Position numbers and translations under genes: made by a program | From: Actinomycetota bacterium | GTDB taxonomy: Bacteria > Actinomycetota > Actinomycetes > Nanopelagicales > Nanopelagicaceae | NCBI GenBank assembly: GCA_009705165.1 | Contig: WLCU01000002.1 | Location: 1 to 15,714, forward strand | Length of the DNA: 15,714 nt | Reading direction: 5' to 3' | Shown here: piece after piece, positions 6,434 to 14,312 of the stretch | How the letters are laid out: each line of letters opens with the position of its first letter | How positions within the stretch are numbered: position 1 is the stretch's first letter | Notes under the pieces: model-generated | The model's database searches: none | Told to the model about the DNA's origin: nothing | What the model saw: only the letters and a program-made list of their open reading frames with translations

Positions 6434-7810
6434 ATGGCTGCAACTTCACCTGGATACGGAATCACAATCCGTGTCGAAGGTCCGCCATCATCACAACCAG
6501 TAGCTCTTGCTACAACTGTTATTACTGCCGCTGGTGCAACAATTACGGCACTAGATGTTGTTGAATCACTTCTAGAAAAAGTTGTCATTGACATAACCTG
6601 TGACACCATCGATTCTGCGCACGCTGATCAAATCACTGTGGCGCTTGCAAAAAATCCAGAACTAACAGTTCGAAAAGTCAGTGATAGAACATTTTTGTTA
6701 CACCTTGGCGGCAAGATTGAAATTCAATCTAAGGTTCCATTGAAAACCCGAGATGATTTATCTCGTGCTTACACTCCAGGTGTTGCACGAATCTGCCAAG
6801 CAATTGTTGCCGACCCCGCTGATGCTCGTCGCCTAACAATTAAGCGAAATACTGTGGCAGTTGTTACCGATGGGTCAGCTGTATTAGGTCTTGGAAACAT
6901 CGGTCCAGCTGCAGCGCTTCCAGTTATGGAAGGAAAAGCCGCTTTATTTAAGCGTTTTGCCGATGTTGATGCTTGGCCTGTTTGTCTAGACACTCAAGAT
7001 GTCGATGAAATTGTTCGTACGGTGCAGTTAATTGCACCTGTTTACGGCGGTATAAATTTGGAAGATATCTCTGCTCCGCGTTGTTTTGAAGTTGAACGTC
7101 GTTTGCGCGAGCTTCTAGATATTCCAGTTTTCCATGATGATCAGCATGGAACCGCGATTGTAGTTTTAGCAGCACTACGTAACGCACTCAAGCTAGTTGA
7201 AAAAGAGTTAAGCACTGTAAAAATTGTTTTGAGTGGAGTTGGTGCTGCCGGTAATGCAATTGCTCGCCTGCTTACACTCAGTGGTGCTAAAAACATTATT
7301 GGCTTTAACCATCATGGCGTCATTCATAATGAAATGAAATCTGAAGATTCAATGCAGCAATGGTTTATCGATAACAGCAACCCAAGTAACTTCAAAGGTT
7401 CAATGCCTGAAGCGCTCATCGGTGCGGATGTATTTATCGGGGTCAGCGCGCCAAATATTCTTAAAGAAGCAGATATCTCAGGTATGGCTAAGGGTTCAAT
7501 TATCTTCGCACTCGCCAATCCAGATCCTGAAGTTGATCCTGCAATCGCCCGTAAATATGCAACAGTGGTTGCAACCGGACGCAGCGATCAACCAAATCAA
7601 ATTAACAATGTGTTGGCTTTCCCTGGAATCTTCCGTGGATTATTAGATGCCAACGCAAACAAAATAACTGACCAATTACTAGTTGCTGCAGCAGAGGCTA
7701 TTGCGGCCTGTGTTTCTCCAGAGCAGCTAAATGCTTCCTTTATCGTGCCAAGTGTCTTTGATCCTAATGTCACCAAGGCAGTAGCTGCGGCGGTAAAGAA
7801 ATCAGTGTGA
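6434..7810 (+). CDS. NAD(P)-dependent malic enzyme with N-terminal ACT domain
   Basis: Oxidative decarboxylation of malate to pyruvate and CO2 with reduction of NAD(P), linking TCA intermediates to C3 metabolism. 458 residues: an ACT regulatory domain (about 8-82), a malic N-domain with SRAYTPGVA (Tyr113), VVTDGSAVLGLGNIG (143-157) and MEGKAALF (Lys168), metal ligands in NLEDISAP (Glu210, Asp211) and FHDDQHGT (233-240), then a Rossmann domain with GVGAAGNA (268-275) and the late FALANPDPE. ACT domains usually bind amino acids, so allosteric control by an amino acid is likely but the ligand is unknown. Cofactor preference is not settled by the sequence. The start codon follows the upp stop with no gap (TAA then ATG); GGAG at 6422-6425, inside upp, is the ribosome binding site. 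It overlaps the next gene by GTGA. Confidence 0.94.
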   Translation: MAATSPGYGITIRVEGPPSSQPVALATTVITAAGATITALDVVESLLEKVVIDITCDTIDSAHADQITVALAKNPELTVRKVSDRTFLLHLGGKIEIQSKVPLKTRDDLSRAYTPGVARICQAIVADPADARRLTIKRNTVAVVTDGSAVLGLGNIGPAAALPVMEGKAALFKRFADVDAWPVCLDTQDVDEIVRTVQLIAPVYGGINLEDISAPRCFEVERRLRELLDIPVFHDDQHGTAIVVLAALRNALKLVEKELSTVKIVLSGVGAAGNAIARLLTLSGAKNIIGFNHHGVIHNEMKSEDSMQQWFIDNSNPSNFKGSMPEALIGADVFIGVSAPNILKEADISGMAKGSIIFALANPDPEVDPAIARKYATVVATGRSDQPNQINNVLAFPGIFRGLLDANANKITDQLLVAAAEAIAACVSPEQLNASFIVPSVFDPNVTKAVAAAVKKSV

Positions 7811-8412
7811 TTGAAGTAGCTGCATCTTTTGATGCCCAATTATCAACGCTTGCACCATATTTAATTTATTTAGTTATTGGTGTAGTAATTTTCTTTGAAA
7901 CCGGTATTTTGTTTGGCTTTTTTCTACCCGGTGATTCAATTCTTTTTAGTGCAGGTTTAGTTGCAGCTGCACACAAAGATGTAAATATTGTCATTCTGGT
8001 TTCCGTTATTTTCATTGCAGCTTTTTTTGGGGATCAAATTGGTTTTGTTTTAGGACGATTAGTAGGGCGGCCCTACTTAGAAAAGCATGATTCCCCACGT
8101 ATGCAGAGCATGATTGCTCGCTCTGAGCGTTTCTACGAACAAACGGGTTGGTGGGCCGTGGTTGCCGCACGTTTCTTCCCGTGGATCCGCACTTTTGTTC
8201 CACCGATTGCAGGTGCGTCAAAGATGAATTATTACAAGTTCCTTACAGCAAATGCCCTTGGTGCATTGCTCTGGGGAGTTGGAATCACTCTTGCAGGTTA
8301 TTACGCGGCAACTTTGCCTTGGGTGAAAACTTGGTCTTACGCAATTGCTGCTTTCTTTATTTGTGCCTCACTGGTTTCCGCACTCGTGAACTACTTACGC
8401 CACCGGCGATAA
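7807..8412 (+). CDS. DedA / SNARE-associated family membrane protein
   Basis: An integral membrane protein of 201 residues in the DedA (VTT) family, whose members include lipid scramblase/flippase-type transporters of undecaprenyl phosphate or phosphatidylethanolamine and support envelope and proton-motive-force homeostasis. Seen here: the re-entrant motif FFETGILFGFFLPGDSIL (29-46; Glu31, Asp43), GDQIGFVLGR (75-84), and RFFPWIRTFVPPIAG (122-136; Arg122, Pro125, Arg128, Pro132), all as in canonical members, with 4-5 hydrophobic segments. It starts with GTG at 7807 sharing GTGA with the malic enzyme stop, so it closes the upp operon. The last 56 bases overlap the end of the YdcZ-type gene on the other strand. 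Substrate cannot be read from sequence. Confidence 0.9.
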   Translation: MIEVAASFDAQLSTLAPYLIYLVIGVVIFFETGILFGFFLPGDSILFSAGLVAAAHKDVNIVILVSVIFIAAFFGDQIGFVLGRLVGRPYLEKHDSPRMQSMIARSERFYEQTGWWAVVAARFFPWIRTFVPPIAGASKMNYYKFLTANALGALLWGVGITLAGYYAATLPWVKTWSYAIAAFFICASLVSALVNYLRHRR

Positions 8413-9301
8413 CACCTAGGTAGGTCATAACAATTCCGGTGACTAAATAGGCACTAACGTGCACGCCATCAGTTGGTGAAACTAAATCGATAATGAGCGA
8501 GCCAATTAATTGGCCACCAACACTAAATAGAGTAAATGTCAGTACGCCTAAATGTTGAACAATTGTTGAAGTAAATGCAATATAGATAACTCCAATCACT
8601 CCGCCTGTATATATCCACCATGGGCCTATTGGTAGTGCAACCAATTCAATCTTTCCAATAACAATTCCACCGATAATCAGAATTACTAATAACGCGGTAC
8701 CTGTGATGAAGTTAAGGAGCGACGTTGTAAAACTTTGATGCGAATATTCATTAATCTGACCATTTAGCGCACGCTGAACACCAACAACAGCACCTGCTAG
8801 GCAGCCCAAAACCACCGCTGCCATCGATAAGTTCTTTGCATCAAAGCGATCAAAAACCGAAACAAAAACAGCTAATACCGTAAGCACTGCGGCAGCTACT
8901 CGGCGAGCCGAAATTAGTTTCTTACCCCCGCCAGTTAAACCAATGCGATCAACGACCAATGACATGGCCGTCTGTCCGGCAATAGATGCGACAGAATAAA
9001 TAGCAACACCTATGAGCGGCACGATATTTGTTTGAATTGCAACAAAGCTTCCGCCAAGAGCTCCCGCAAATAGTTTCCATCGGGCAATTTCTTTATGTGC
9101 AATAGCGGAACGAAGATTGCGAATGCCCTCTTTGATTGCTGGATGAAAAACAGAAATCACGGCAATAATCAGTAAGCCTGAACCAAAGGAGACCAGGGCG
9201 GCCTCAAGGCCATTATTTATGCGATGTGAGAGTTCGCCATTTGCTCGCGCTTGTAGCGCAATCATTACGCCGGAGAGCGCTGCGAGCAGATCTAAACGCA
9301 T
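8357..9301 (-). CDS. DMT-superfamily transporter, YdcZ (DUF606) type, duplicated
   Basis: A 314-residue membrane protein with about ten hydrophobic segments arranged as two tandem YdcZ modules. The internal duplication is visible: ALQARANGELSHRINNG (15-31) aligns with GVQRALNGQINEYSHQS (174-190), each followed by a hydrophobic helix. GVAIYSVASIAGQTAMSLV (98-116) likewise aligns with GVLTFTLFSVGGQLIGSLI (252-270). Many bacteria encode the module as one ~140-residue gene; this is the two-module form. It is presumably an exporter or importer of small metabolites; no substrate can be assigned. The ATG at 9301 directly follows the stop of the upstream YqhA-like gene (TAA then ATG), so it is the last gene of the ABC-F operon. 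Its 3' end overlaps dedA by 56 bases in antisense. Confidence 0.86.
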   Translation of the reverse strand: MRLDLLAALSGVMIALQARANGELSHRINNGLEAALVSFGSGLLIIAVISVFHPAIKEGIRNLRSAIAHKEIARWKLFAGALGGSFVAIQTNIVPLIGVAIYSVASIAGQTAMSLVVDRIGLTGGGKKLISARRVAAAVLTVLAVFVSVFDRFDAKNLSMAAVVLGCLAGAVVGVQRALNGQINEYSHQSFTTSLLNFITGTALLVILIIGGIVIGKIELVALPIGPWWIYTGGVIGVIYIAFTSTIVQHLGVLTFTLFSVGGQLIGSLIIDLVSPTDGVHVSAYLVTGIVMTYLGVIAGGVSSSRVRKPVRHK

Positions 9302-9832
9302 TTACTGATGTGTACCGTGGAACTCTCGCTTATCTGCGATCCAGTCCATGAGTGCAAACAGAACGCCTGAAGCAACGAAGGTTAAATGGATAACTATTCG
9401 CCATTTTGTTCCTGCGCCAACGTGATCTTCGCCTGAAAGTTCAATGAAATCTTTAAGAAGCTCGATTACAGAAATCGCAACCAATGAGCCAATTAATTTG
9501 ATTTTTAAGCCACTGAAATCAATTGTTCCCATCCAATGCGGACGATCTTTAGACTCAGTTGCAACATCGATTCGTGAAACAAAGTTTTCATACCCGGCGA
9601 AAATAACCATCAAAATTAAGTTTGCCAATAGCGTCAAATCTAAAAGAGCTAGTAAATCTAATGTGAAGCTCTGAGGCGTGGCATCGCCAATTTTCTCGGC
9701 TAAATGTACAAATTCGACTATGAAGCGGTAGCCCAGTAAAACTAACGCCCCCACTAGACCTAAATAGAGTGGTGCTAATAGAAAACGTGAACGAAAGAGA
9801 ATTACTTCGATTCCATGTGAAAGTTGGCTCAT
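9302..9832 (-). CDS. UPF0114 / YqhA-family membrane protein
   Basis: A small membrane protein of 176 residues with four hydrophobic segments (about 16-40, 58-80, 109-130 and 146-166). The family signature is clear: SRFLLAPLYLGL near the N-terminus (15-26), VIFAGYENFVSRID (76-89), then WMGTIDFSGLKIKLIGSLVAIS (100-121) and a final helix starting RIVIHLTFV. Function of the UPF0114/YqhA family is not established. It sits between the ABC-F gene (15 bases upstream) and the YdcZ-type transporter (zero gap), so it is translated from the same message. The ATG at 9832 is kept because it matches the family N-terminus, although no strong Shine-Dalgarno precedes it. Confidence 0.87.
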   Translation of the reverse strand: MSQLSHGIEVILFRSRFLLAPLYLGLVGALVLLGYRFIVEFVHLAEKIGDATPQSFTLDLLALLDLTLLANLILMVIFAGYENFVSRIDVATESKDRPHWMGTIDFSGLKIKLIGSLVAISVIELLKDFIELSGEDHVGAGTKWRIVIHLTFVASGVLFALMDWIADKREFHGTHQ

Positions 9833-9847
9833 AGCCAGTACTTTATC

Positions 9848-11617
9848 TCAACCCTCTAATGAAAGTGTGACCTGTAGCCACTCTTCTTCCAACTTATCTT
9901 TATCAGACCTAAGGGTTGCAAGTTCTCCAGTGATGGCATGCAAACGTTCTGCATCAAATGCTGCAGAGTCTTGTTCGGCTTCTAGTTCGGCTATCCGGGT
10001 ATCGGCTTTTTCCATCTGCCGTTCAAGTCGGACTTTGTCTTTCTTAAGCTGTCGTTCCTCGGCCGCGTTAGAACTCTTCTTAGTTTTTGGCGAAGTTGTT
10101 TCAGGTTTTAAGGATTCATGGCGCTGTTCTAGATATTCATCAACTCCACGAGGAAGATCACGAACTTTTTTATCTCCTAAGAGACCGACAAAGCGATCGC
10201 ACACGCGTTCCAGGAAATATCTATCGTGAGAGATAACAATCAGCGTTCCCCCATAACTATCAAGCAAATCTTCGAGTTCAGTCAAAGTCTCAATATCAAA
10301 ATCATTTGTAGGTTCATCAAGTAATAAAACATTGGGGCTATCCATTAGCAACCTAGTGAGTTGCAATCTGCGTTTTTCCCCACCAGATAAATCTCCAACT
10401 GGTGTCCACTGAGATTCTCGATCAAAACCTAACCTTTCACACAATTGTGAGGCTGAAAGTTCGCGGCCTCCACCAATCTCGACACGGTTAGCTACCTTTT
10501 CAACAGCTTCAAGAACACGCCAAGTTGGATCAAGTTCATCTAAGTGTTGAGTAAGAAACGCTGCTTTAACCGTTACGCCAGTGACTAACTTGCCGGCGGT
10601 AGGTTCAATTTCACCAACTAAAGTCCGCATCAATGTTGTTTTACCGGCACCATTTACACCAACGATTCCTATGCGATCGCCTGGCCCAATGTTCCAGTAC
10701 AGATCGTCAATGAGTTCGTTATCGCCAAGCTTTACTTGAAGGTGGTGCGCTTCATAAACCGTTTTGCCCAAACGGTTTAATGCAAATTTAAGTAGTTCGC
10801 CTTGATCACGTGGTGCAGGTTCGTTGGCAATTAAAACATTTGCGGCATCGACACGAAACTTTGGCTTGGTAGTACGAGCCGGTGCACCACGGCGAAGCCA
10901 AGCCAACTCTTTCTTGATTAACATGTTTCGGCGTTGATCCATGACAGATGATTGACGAGCGCGTTCGGCCTTTGCTAAAACAAATGCGCTGTAGCCGCCG
11001 TCGTATTCTTCAACTTTTCCATCCACAACTTCCCAAGTGCGATCAGTGACTGCATCTAGGAACCAGCGATCATGCGTTACAACAGTTACGGCTAAACCTT
11101 TTCGGTTGTTTAAGTATTCAGCCAGCCACGCAACACCTTCGACATCTAGATGGTTAGTTGGTTCGTCAAGCAAAATTAAATCAAGTTCATTAATTAGAAG
11201 TTTTGCCAAACCAACTCGTCTGCGTTCGCCACCAGAAAGTTGGCCAAATTTACGGTCAAAAATGTGATCATCAAACGAACCAAATAAACCGGTAAAAACT
11301 TCTCGAATATTTGGTTCGCTAGCCCATTCATGTTTTGCAGTATCACCTAATACAACTTCGCCCACTGTGCTTTCCGGATTAGCTGAATCAACTTGAGATA
11401 ACAGTCCGATTCGTGCTGAGTTTGATTTTGTTACGCGGCCCGAATCAGGCGATTCAACTCCGGCAATAATTTTCATCAAAGTTGATTTTCCTGAACCATT
11501 TCGACCAACAATGCCGATTCGATCGCCTTCGGAAACACCTAATGAGACGCCTACTAATAGCTCTTTAATATCAAAGGCCTTTGAGACCTCTTCGATATTA
11601 ACAACATTGCGCGCCAT
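9848..11617 (-). CDS. ABC-F ATPase, Uup-like, with C-terminal coiled coil
   Basis: Soluble twin-ATPase protein of the ABC-F family, which acts on ribosomes or on DNA/translation-associated processes and not in membrane transport. In order: Walker A GRNGSGKS (38-45), signature LSGGE (127-131), Walker B with LLDEPTNHLD (149-158), a linker of about residues 210-290, second Walker A GVNGAGKT (320-327), LSGGE (410-414) and LLDEPTNDFD (432-441). The C-terminus (517-586) is a charged heptad-like coiled coil, as in Uup. 589 residues is usual for this branch. Catalytic glutamates (Glu152, Glu435) are intact. There is no antibiotic-resistance-type long linker, so a housekeeping role is more likely. The ATG at 11617 lacks a well-placed Shine-Dalgarno. 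First gene of a three-gene operon; diverges from kynU across 24 bases. Confidence 0.94.
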   Translation of the reverse strand: MARNVVNIEEVSKAFDIKELLVGVSLGVSEGDRIGIVGRNGSGKSTLMKIIAGVESPDSGRVTKSNSARIGLLSQVDSANPESTVGEVVLGDTAKHEWASEPNIREVFTGLFGSFDDHIFDRKFGQLSGGERRRVGLAKLLINELDLILLDEPTNHLDVEGVAWLAEYLNNRKGLAVTVVTHDRWFLDAVTDRTWEVVDGKVEEYDGGYSAFVLAKAERARQSSVMDQRRNMLIKKELAWLRRGAPARTTKPKFRVDAANVLIANEPAPRDQGELLKFALNRLGKTVYEAHHLQVKLGDNELIDDLYWNIGPGDRIGIVGVNGAGKTTLMRTLVGEIEPTAGKLVTGVTVKAAFLTQHLDELDPTWRVLEAVEKVANRVEIGGGRELSASQLCERLGFDRESQWTPVGDLSGGEKRRLQLTRLLMDSPNVLLLDEPTNDFDIETLTELEDLLDSYGGTLIVISHDRYFLERVCDRFVGLLGDKKVRDLPRGVDEYLEQRHESLKPETTSPKTKKSSNAAEERQLKKDKVRLERQMEKADTRIAELEAEQDSAAFDAERLHAITGELATLRSDKDKLEEEWLQVTLSLEG

Positions 11618-11625
11618 GATGGGAG

Positions 11626-11635
11626 AGCGTACCTT
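11626..11635. promoter_or_regulatory. Predicted back-to-back -10 elements of kynU and the ABC-F gene
   Basis: TACCTT (11630-11635, plus) ends exactly 6 bases before the kynU ATG. TTGCGC (11607-11612) lies 17 bases upstream as a possible -35, inside the ABC-F gene. On the minus strand TACGCT (11631-11626) ends 8 bases before the ABC-F ATG. The two hexamers share the TA step at 11630-11631. This predicts a leaderless kynU mRNA and a leaderless or nearly leaderless ABC-F mRNA, in keeping with the lack of Shine-Dalgarno sites at normal spacing. Confidence 0.4.
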
Positions 11636-11641
11636 TCCTCT

Positions 11642-12916
11642 ATGAAGGTAACTGACCGCGAATACGCTTTAGCCCTTGATAGTTCAGATCCATTAGCCCA
11701 CTTCAAATCGCAGTTTGTCGTTTCGGACCCAGATATGTGTTATTTGGATGGAAACTCACTGGGGCGTATTCCAAAAGCAACCATTACCGCAATCAATGAC
11801 TTTATGGTCAAAGAATGGGGACCTGAGGTTGTAACCGGTTGGAGCCATTGGGTAGATGAAGCGCAACCAACGGGTGATTTATTAGGAGCTGCGGCCCTAG
11901 GTGCGGGACCAGGACAGGTTTTAGTTTGTGACACAACTTCGGTTAATTTCTACCAACTGTGTTTAGCTGCGATTCATGCACGTCCAGGACGCAAAACAAT
12001 TATTACTGATGCAGCAAATTTTCCAACCGATAGATACATTCTAGATGGAATTGCAAAACAATTTGATTTAAAGCTAGTAATCATCGATAACGAAGATCCC
12101 TCAATTGCTGTTCATGAGCGAATTACAACTGAAGTTCTTGCTCCATATTTAAATGATGACGTAGCACTTGTAACTCTTGAAGTGATTCAATACCGCTCCG
12201 GTGCACGAACAGATATTAAGTCAATTACTGATCAGGTTCGGGCAGTTGGTGCTTTAGTTGTTTGGGATGCAAGCCATGCAGTTGGTGCCATTGAACTTAA
12301 CTTGGATGCAAATGGTGTTGATCTTTGTGTGGGTTGTACCTATAAATATGGGAATTCAGGTCCAGGCTCTCCTGCATGGCTTTATGTAAATAAGCGCGTG
12401 CAAAAAGAACTGCAGGTTCCAATTCAAGGTTGGTTTGCTCAAGATGCTCAATTCGAAATGGGCCCTATTTTTGAACGCGCGCAAAACATTCGTGGCTTTC
12501 AAATTGCTAGTCCCTCACTCATGGGAATTCGCTGTGTGCAAACGGCTTTCTCGATGATTAAAGATGCAGGTATCGAGGCAATTGCGCATAAGGCAGCAGT
12601 TGGAACTCAGATGATGATTGATTTGTATGACGCATGGTTAGCGCCTCTAGGAATTGAACTCAATACATCTCGTGACCCAAAAGAGCGCGGCGGACATATT
12701 TCTTTGGTGCATCCAGATGCTGCACAAATATGTGTTGCTTTGCGTCAAATTTCTAATGTTATCCCTGACTATCGAACACCAAATTCAATTCGTTTAGCTA
12801 TTTCACCACTACCAACTTCATATGTAGAAATTTGGGATGGGTTTGCGCGAATGCGTGAATTAGTGGCTTCTGGTGCGTATAAAACTATTAAAGAAGGCGG
12901 TTCACGAGTCACATGA
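11642..12916 (+). CDS. kynU: Kynureninase
   Basis: PLP-dependent enzyme that cleaves kynurenine to anthranilate and alanine (or 3-hydroxykynurenine to 3-hydroxyanthranilate). 424 residues, normal length. The family opening YLDGNSLGRIP (34-44) is followed by WGPEVVTGWSHW (59-70). The PLP site has Asp209 and His212 in VVWDASHAVGA and the Schiff-base Lys235 in GCTYKYGNSGPGSPAWLYV. The substrate-binding half contains RGFQIASPS and the late GGHISLVHP. All key residues are present. The start codon is a leaderless-type ATG. Its TGA overlaps the kynA ATG (ATGA), which couples the two. With KynA it forms the anthranilate branch of tryptophan catabolism; no kynurenine monooxygenase is here, so NAD synthesis by this route is not supported within the window. 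Confidence 0.96.
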   Translation: MKVTDREYALALDSSDPLAHFKSQFVVSDPDMCYLDGNSLGRIPKATITAINDFMVKEWGPEVVTGWSHWVDEAQPTGDLLGAAALGAGPGQVLVCDTTSVNFYQLCLAAIHARPGRKTIITDAANFPTDRYILDGIAKQFDLKLVIIDNEDPSIAVHERITTEVLAPYLNDDVALVTLEVIQYRSGARTDIKSITDQVRAVGALVVWDASHAVGAIELNLDANGVDLCVGCTYKYGNSGPGSPAWLYVNKRVQKELQVPIQGWFAQDAQFEMGPIFERAQNIRGFQIASPSLMGIRCVQTAFSMIKDAGIEAIAHKAAVGTQMMIDLYDAWLAPLGIELNTSRDPKERGGHISLVHPDAAQICVALRQISNVIPDYRTPNSIRLAISPLPTSYVEIWDGFARMRELVASGAYKTIKEGGSRVT

Positions 12917-13707
12917 GCGAAAACTTTGATTCAGCATTAACTTACACATCATATTTGGCAGTCGATGAGCTTTTGAATTTACAGCGGCCCTTATCGCAAG
13001 GCCCCGAGCATGACGAGATGCTCTTTATTATTATTCATCAAACTTATGAACTGTGGTTCAAACAAATTCTCCATGAATTTGCGCAAGCTCAGCGCGCTAT
13101 GGAAAACGGCGATACACATTACTCATTGGCGATTTTGGGCCGAATTCGAACAATTATGAAAGTTTGTGTTGCTCAGATTGATATTTTAGAAACAATGACG
13201 CCTTTGCAGTTCAATGCATTTCGTTCTTACTTATCTTCTTCAAGTGGTTTTCAGTCTGCCCAATTCCGAAAAGTAGAAGCTGTGCTTGGTCGGCGCGATA
13301 ATAAAATGGCCGGACATTTGCCACCTGCTATTCAAGCTGAGATCGCTCTCATCACTTCTGCAAACTCTGTTTGGGATTCAGCGCTGGCTTATTTAGCAAA
13401 GCGTGGTCACGCGATTCCATTTGATGTATTAGAGCGAGATCGCACAACGCCTTACGAGGCGAATTTGCGAGTGCAAGATGCGCTGCTTGAAGTTCATCGC
13501 AATGATCCAGAAAGTGCGTTGGTTTGTGAACGTCTTGTAGATATTGATGAAGGAATTCAAGAGTGGCGTTATCGTCACGTCAAAATGGTTGAGCGCACGA
13601 TTGGCCATAAAGTCGGGACTGGTGGATCAAGTGGTGCTGGCTATTTAGCGAGCACTTTGTTTAATCCAGTCTTTAAAGATCTTTGGGAAATTCGTTCGAG
13701 GTTTTAA
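12913..13707 (+). CDS. kynA: Tryptophan 2,3-dioxygenase
   Basis: Heme enzyme that opens the indole ring of L-tryptophan with O2 to give N-formylkynurenine, the first step of the kynurenine pathway, in the cytosol. The 264 residues match the bacterial family. The active-site pieces are IIIHQTYELWFKQILHE (39-55; His42 near the substrate indole), FRSYLSSSSGFQSAQFR (103-119), the axial heme ligand His222 in WRYRHVKMVERTIG, and the substrate-carboxylate/amine loop GTGGSSGAGYL (235-245). It follows kynU with an ATGA overlap, so KynU and KynA are made together. The stop codon interlocks with that of the convergent nitroreductase in a TTAA tetramer (13704-13707). Confidence 0.97.
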   Translation: MSENFDSALTYTSYLAVDELLNLQRPLSQGPEHDEMLFIIIHQTYELWFKQILHEFAQAQRAMENGDTHYSLAILGRIRTIMKVCVAQIDILETMTPLQFNAFRSYLSSSSGFQSAQFRKVEAVLGRRDNKMAGHLPPAIQAEIALITSANSVWDSALAYLAKRGHAIPFDVLERDRTTPYEANLRVQDALLEVHRNDPESALVCERLVDIDEGIQEWRYRHVKMVERTIGHKVGTGGSSGAGYLASTLFNPVFKDLWEIRSRF

Positions 13708-14279
13708 GAAGGCAAGCCTTTAATAACTATCGCTTCCAAAGCTTTACGTTCGCGTGGAGCATTTTCGCGTTCAAGCATTCCGCCCTGTAACTGTTCTGCC
13801 GGAGCTTGCTTTCCAATTGAAATAACTGCAACTGGAGTAAGTGAGGGGTCGATTCCTAAGTTGGCAATCATCTTTTCTGAATCAAAACCAGTCATTTGAT
13901 GTGCCACAAAACCGCGGTGATGCGTTTCGATAACCATCTGTGAAACGGCTAAACCGCAGTCATATTGAAAAGTATTATTAACAGATCCATCTTCACGTGT
14001 GTGCACTCCTGCAACCAAAATCAATGCAGCAGAGCGATGTGCCCAACCCTGATTAAAGGAAACAAGTGAATCTAAGATTTGATTGAAAACTTCATCTGCC
14101 CGGACACCGACAAAAAACCGCCATGGTTGACCATTATTTGCCGAGGCTGCCCATCGTGCTGCCTCAAGAATTGCAAGCAAGTCATCACGCGAAAGCATCG
14201 CTGTGGCATCTAAAGATCGTGGTGAACGACGAGTTGCTAATAGTTCATGAATTTCAACTGAAGTCTCTGCTTTCATCAT
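13704..14279 (-). CDS. Nitroreductase-family flavoprotein
   Basis: FMN-dependent oxidoreductase fold of 191 residues, presumably a homodimer using NAD(P)H. Visible family features are TRRSPRSLD near residue 16-24 (phosphate of FMN), ARWAASANNGQPWRFFV (41-57), a central hydrophobic helix with the acidic GLAVSQMVIE (108-117), and VAVISIGK (149-156). Family members reduce quinones, nitroaromatics, flavins or dehydrogenate small molecules, and the true substrate is unknown. The first of two adjacent ATGs (14279) is preferred because TAGACT on the minus strand ends exactly 6 bases before it, predicting a leaderless mRNA; no Shine-Dalgarno is present. Single-gene unit, convergent with kynA and divergent from the second DedA. 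Confidence 0.88.
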   Translation of the reverse strand: MMKAETSVEIHELLATRRSPRSLDATAMLSRDDLLAILEAARWAASANNGQPWRFFVGVRADEVFNQILDSLVSFNQGWAHRSAALILVAGVHTREDGSVNNTFQYDCGLAVSQMVIETHHRGFVAHQMTGFDSEKMIANLGIDPSLTPVAVISIGKQAPAEQLQGGMLERENAPRERKALEAIVIKGLPS

Positions 14280-14285
14280 TGCGGC

Positions 14286-14306
14286 AGTCTAAGTGCAGGC
14301 TACAGT
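14286..14306. promoter_or_regulatory. Predicted divergent leaderless promoters of nitroreductase and second DedA
   Basis: On the plus strand TACAGT (14301-14306) ends 6 bases before the DedA ATG at 14313, with TTGCGG (14279-14284) 16 bases upstream as a possible -35. On the minus strand TAGACT (14291-14286) ends 6 bases before the nitroreductase ATG at 14279. Neither gene has a Shine-Dalgarno, so transcription is predicted to start at the A of each ATG. The whole 33-base gap is used by the two elements. Confidence 0.45.
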
Positions 14307-14312
14307 TCTCGC

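Noticed and set aside
9848..11617. Antibiotic-resistance ABC-F protein
   Set aside because: The linker is not extended and the C-terminal coiled coil is Uup-like; the operon has no resistance context.
11642..14279. The nitroreductase as a missing enzyme of the kynurenine pathway
   Set aside because: The family is a flavin reductase fold with no link to formamide hydrolysis, and the gene is on the opposite strand with its own predicted promoter.
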